From: Paenibacillus aceris
GTDB lineage: Bacteria; Bacillota; Bacilli; Paenibacillales; NBRC-103111
Assembly: GCF_017874035.1 (NCBI RefSeq)
Contig: NZ_JAGGKV010000002.1
Coordinates: 124,001 to 188,000 of the forward strand
Reading direction: 5' to 3'
DNA length: 64,000 nt
The translations under genes were made by a program, and so were the position numbers. This document shows, one piece after another, positions 61,923 to 64,000 of the stretch. The notes below the pieces were generated by a model. That model saw only the letters and a program-made list of their open reading frames with translations, searched no databases and had not been told where the DNA came from. The first letter of the stretch is position 1; every line of letters starts with the position of its first letter.

Positions 61923-62489
61923 TTAACCTAAATCATCCTCGAGAAGTTCGGCATCGAGATCCTCGAAATCTCCATCGCCGCCGTCATCAAAGTCCACATG
62001 TTTGTCGTCGAAGTCGCCCGGACCATACGGGCTGACGATGACAAACACTTTCGTTTCCGCAATGAGCTCGACCTGGAACTCGCGCTCAACCCGAATGACT
62101 ACGCTGTCGCCGCTTGAAGCAATACTGGCTTCTACGCAGTTTGGCTCTTGCGTTGCGACAGCAGACACTTCGGCTGTCGTCGGCTTATGTTTTTTGTCCA
62201 AGTAGCTTAGTCCAACGACTTCTACATACGAAACGGTTTCTTTTGCAACGTCTGTTTTCGTGTTGCGATCGTAAGAATACCAGATGTTGATATCATAAGT
62301 ACCAACTACCTCTACGCCCTCTCCGGATTGGATCGCCTCGAATTGGTTATTAATAATCCAAGCGCCCAATATACTGGTCGGAGAAAAGGGCGGAGTCACG
62401 GTATGACTTACATGTGAAAATTTGCGACCTTTACCGCAGACAGCTTTTGTAATGATCTCTCTGCTTTGCAAATCTTTATCTAATGACAT
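61923..62489 (-). CDS. cotE: Outer spore coat morphogenetic protein CotE
   Basis: A 188-residue protein with the CotE signature: QSREIITKAVCGKGRKFS, HTVTPPFSPTSILGAWIINN and YDINIWYSYD, then an acidic Asp-rich tail (DFDDGGDGDFEDLDAEL). CotE assembles as a scaffold under the outer coat. A frame open to 62519 is rejected because GGAGGAGG lies inside it; ATG 62489 follows that site. In B. subtilis cotE directly precedes mutS; here one gene intervenes. A sigma-E-like promoter lies at 62524-62553, fitting mother-cell expression. Confidence 0.95.
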   Translation of the reverse strand: MSLDKDLQSREIITKAVCGKGRKFSHVSHTVTPPFSPTSILGAWIINNQFEAIQSGEGVEVVGTYDINIWYSYDRNTKTDVAKETVSYVEVVGLSYLDKKHKPTTAEVSAVATQEPNCVEASIASSGDSVVIRVEREFQVELIAETKVFVIVSPYGPGDFDDKHVDFDDGGDGDFEDLDAELLEDDLG

Positions 62490-62523
62490 CCTTTCAACCT
62501 CCTCCATACAATCATTCATTACA

Positions 62524-62553
62524 AGTGTATGCAGGACATTAGTCTAGAGTGAC
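62524..62553 (-). promoter_or_regulatory. Candidate sigma-E promoter for cotE
   Basis: Minus-strand GTCACTCT (62546-62553) and CATACACT (62524-62531) with a 14-base spacer; the -10 fits the mother-cell sigma-E consensus CATACANT fully. It lies 35 bases upstream of cotE. Confidence 0.65.
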
Positions 62554-62603
62554 AATTATTTTATATTATTTTTGCTTGTTAAACATATTTATATCTTTAA
62601 GAG

Positions 62604-63563
62604 TCAACCCGCCTCCGGGCGGTGTTTTTTTTGTTTTTTGGCAATGGCTAAATACTGCATAAGCTCCCGGTTAAGCTGTAAAATCGCGGATCGCACCTCG
62701 AACTCCTCGCGGCTCTCCGGCAGCGGCATCCTTTTATAACGGGCATCCAGCTCTTGCAATTCTTTCTCAGCTAGCCCTGTATAATAGTCTTCCTTTACAG
62801 TCTGGCTAATATCTTCAAGGATTTTTGCGAGCAGCTCTCCCTGCGGCAAAGTCTGATATACATGGGCCACCAGGACGATCATCCGGTGAATCGACTCCAA
62901 CTGCTCGCCCCTCATAAAGAAATAAACCCGCCAATAAGAGTCTCCTCCGAAAATAAGCGTATTGTCCATCGCCCGTCTGGCCAGCCCCGCTCCCCGATCA
63001 ATCTCATCATTGACCTCCAATAGCTCCTTGCCATCCCAGATGACGGAGTTATCCCGAAGATGCTTGGCCATGTTTATAAAAATAAGCGAAAATAAGTCCT
63101 CTACTCTTTTTTTATGCGCCAACAGCCTATTATCTGCCTTCGGCATGTACGCAATATTGATGAGATTCGCTGTTCCCAGGCCGATGATCAGCAATATCAT
63201 CTCGTTCAAAACCGATGTCCAGCTCGCATCCTCGTATGCATACAAATGCAGCATGACAACAGCTCCCGTCACAGCACCTTCCGAAATCCGCAAGCGATGC
63301 AGCAGCGGAAACACAAGGAGGAGGAAAAGAACGACGACCCACACATGAAAACCGAACAGCATAAATAGCAAAGTCCCCATCAGTAATGCGAGTATAGATG
63401 AAGCTAGGCGGTGAAACGCACTTTGTATTCCTTTTTTCTTAGTAACTTCTATTCCGAGAATAGCTAGCAGCCCTGCGGCGGCAGGCGTTTTGATCCCGAG
63501 TGCGTGTGCGAGATACATCGCTATACCGACGGCAATGGCGGTTTTGAGCACGCGAAAGCCCAT
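62604..63563 (-). CDS. Aromatic acid exporter family (ArAE/FUSC-like) protein
   Basis: A 319-residue protein with four to six membrane spans in the first ~150 residues (starting VLKTAIAVGIAMYLAHALGI) and a helical cytoplasmic C-terminal half. MYLAHALGIKTPAAAGLLAIL and LNEMILLIIGLGTANLINIAYMP match the aromatic acid exporter family of Bacillota (DUF939-like). The transported compound is unknown. The ATG at 63563 directly precedes the first membrane span. It is a single gene between the ABC permease gene and cotE. Confidence 0.88.
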   Translation of the reverse strand: MGFRVLKTAIAVGIAMYLAHALGIKTPAAAGLLAILGIEVTKKKGIQSAFHRLASSILALLMGTLLFMLFGFHVWVVVLFLLLVFPLLHRLRISEGAVTGAVVMLHLYAYEDASWTSVLNEMILLIIGLGTANLINIAYMPKADNRLLAHKKRVEDLFSLIFINMAKHLRDNSVIWDGKELLEVNDEIDRGAGLARRAMDNTLIFGGDSYWRVYFFMRGEQLESIHRMIVLVAHVYQTLPQGELLAKILEDISQTVKEDYYTGLAEKELQELDARYKRMPLPESREEFEVRSAILQLNRELMQYLAIAKKQKKHRPEAG

Positions 63564-63631
63564 AGCGTTTCACCTCTTTACTGGTTGATCTATGGGCTCA
63601 TTATTTCATTTTGATTATAAAGTGGCAAGTA

Positions 63632-64000
63632 TTACCGATGTTTTGTCAATCTTTTTTCTAAATTGGATACGATCTGGTACATGAAAGTAGCAACAATCGC
63701 AATGACGAACAATGTGGAGATGACGAGCGTAAAATTAAACACCTGAAAGCCATATATGATTAAATACCCCAAACCCATTTGGGAGACTAGAAACTCCCCT
63801 ACAATGACACCGACCCAGGCTAAGCCTACATTCACTTTCAATGTGGAAACAATAGCTGGGAATGAGGCGGGTAGAATAACTTTGAGGAAAACCTTTCTTT
63901 TCGTTCCCCCGAATAAGGAAACTACCTTCACGTAATTGTGATCAACCTCTTTAAAACTGCCATAAACGACTAGCGTTGTGATAATGACTGTAATAGAAAG
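63632..64000 (-). CDS. ABC transporter permease, C-terminal part (SsuC/TauC/ThiX family; cut by window edge)
   Basis: The last ~122 residues of a permease; the reading frame stays open to the window edge, so the apparent GTG start at 63931 is internal. The EAA loop reads [23 protein letters not shown], followed by [13 protein letters not shown] and three membrane spans. This is the BPD_transp_1 family typical of uptake systems for aliphatic sulfonates, nitrate/taurine or thiamine precursors. The substrate cannot be judged without the binding-protein and ATPase genes, which would lie to the right. Confidence 0.88.
   Translation of the reverse strand, partial: LSITVIITTLVVYGSFKEVDHNYVKVVSLFGGTKRKVFLKVILPASFPAIVSTLKVNVGLAWVGVIVGEFLVSQMGLGYLIIYGFQVFNFTLVISTLFVIAIVATFMYQIVSNLEKRLTKHR

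Noticed and set aside
63931..63931. GTG at 63931 as start of the permease gene
   Set aside because: The frame continues open upstream to the window edge with permease-like sequence, so it is internal.
1..64000. CRISPR arrays, tRNA/rRNA genes, insertion sequences or prophage
   Set aside because: No direct-repeat arrays, tRNA-like cloverleaf blocks, transposases or phage structural genes were seen.

Overview
The window is chromosomal DNA from an endospore-forming Bacillota, most likely a Paenibacillaceae member. The supporting evidence is spore genes (tlp, cotE, spoVK), a CGAAC-N4-GTTCG type LexA regulon, and Bacillus-like gene order: spoVK-hflX-ynbB-glnR-glnA, yneA/lexA, and cotE-mutS-mutL-miaA-hfq. 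TTG and GTG starts behind strong GGAGG ribosome sites are common. The genus is an inference from gene content. No rRNA, tRNA, CRISPR array, insertion sequence or prophage was seen, and no gene-free stretch exceeds 300 bases.

Region 1 (1-6.7 kb, minus strand) is a compact DNA-repair run: mrfA and mrfB (helicase and exonuclease of the mitomycin repair pathway), a MutM-like glycosylase, the AP endonuclease nfo, a cREC-domain protein and the start of an ABC ATPase. The mrfA promoter carries a LexA-like box inside its 17-bp spacer, so the run is probably SOS-inducible.

Region 2 (7.4-22.9 kb, minus strand) is the most unusual part: a 13-gene, visibly AT-rich exopolysaccharide locus. In transcription order it encodes a C4-epimerase, a PelF-type glycosyltransferase with a TPR tail, two coiled-coil proteins with DivIVA-like N-termini, a PelG-type exporter with an extra N-terminal domain, a GT-C-like membrane protein, a MurJ-like flippase, a DUF2304 protein, a membrane-bound GAF/HD-GYP protein, an ATP-grasp ligase, a polysaccharide deacetylase, a GT2 glycosyltransferase and a PAP2 phosphatase. 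The HD-GYP domain has lost its HD dyad but keeps GYP. It may be a c-di-GMP receptor occupying the role PelD has in classical Pel systems.

Region 3 (23-34 kb) holds a YfhP-type membrane protein, an OlsB-like N-acyltransferase paired with an LpxL-like acyltransferase, lrgAB with a small overlapping ORF, tlp, rnz, metH, mtnD and a HAD phosphatase. Region 4 (34-43 kb) contains the SOS hub yneA/lexA with four LexA boxes, a DUF896 protein, an M29 aminopeptidase, the glnRA operon with a GlnR operator, ynbB, hflX and spoVK.

Region 5 (42.5-49 kb) is housekeeping and accessory metabolism: ABM monooxygenase, histidine phosphatase, lipoate ligase, two GNATs, an SDR, a YdcF protein, an esterase and a lipoprotein cyclophilin. 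Region 6 (49-62.5 kb) has a class A PBP, hfq, miaA, a methyltransferase, mutL, an S41 protease lodged between mutL and mutS, an ATP-grasp-like/amidoligase fusion and cotE with a sigma-E-like promoter. The right end has an aromatic-acid exporter family protein and the 3' part of an ABC permease gene.
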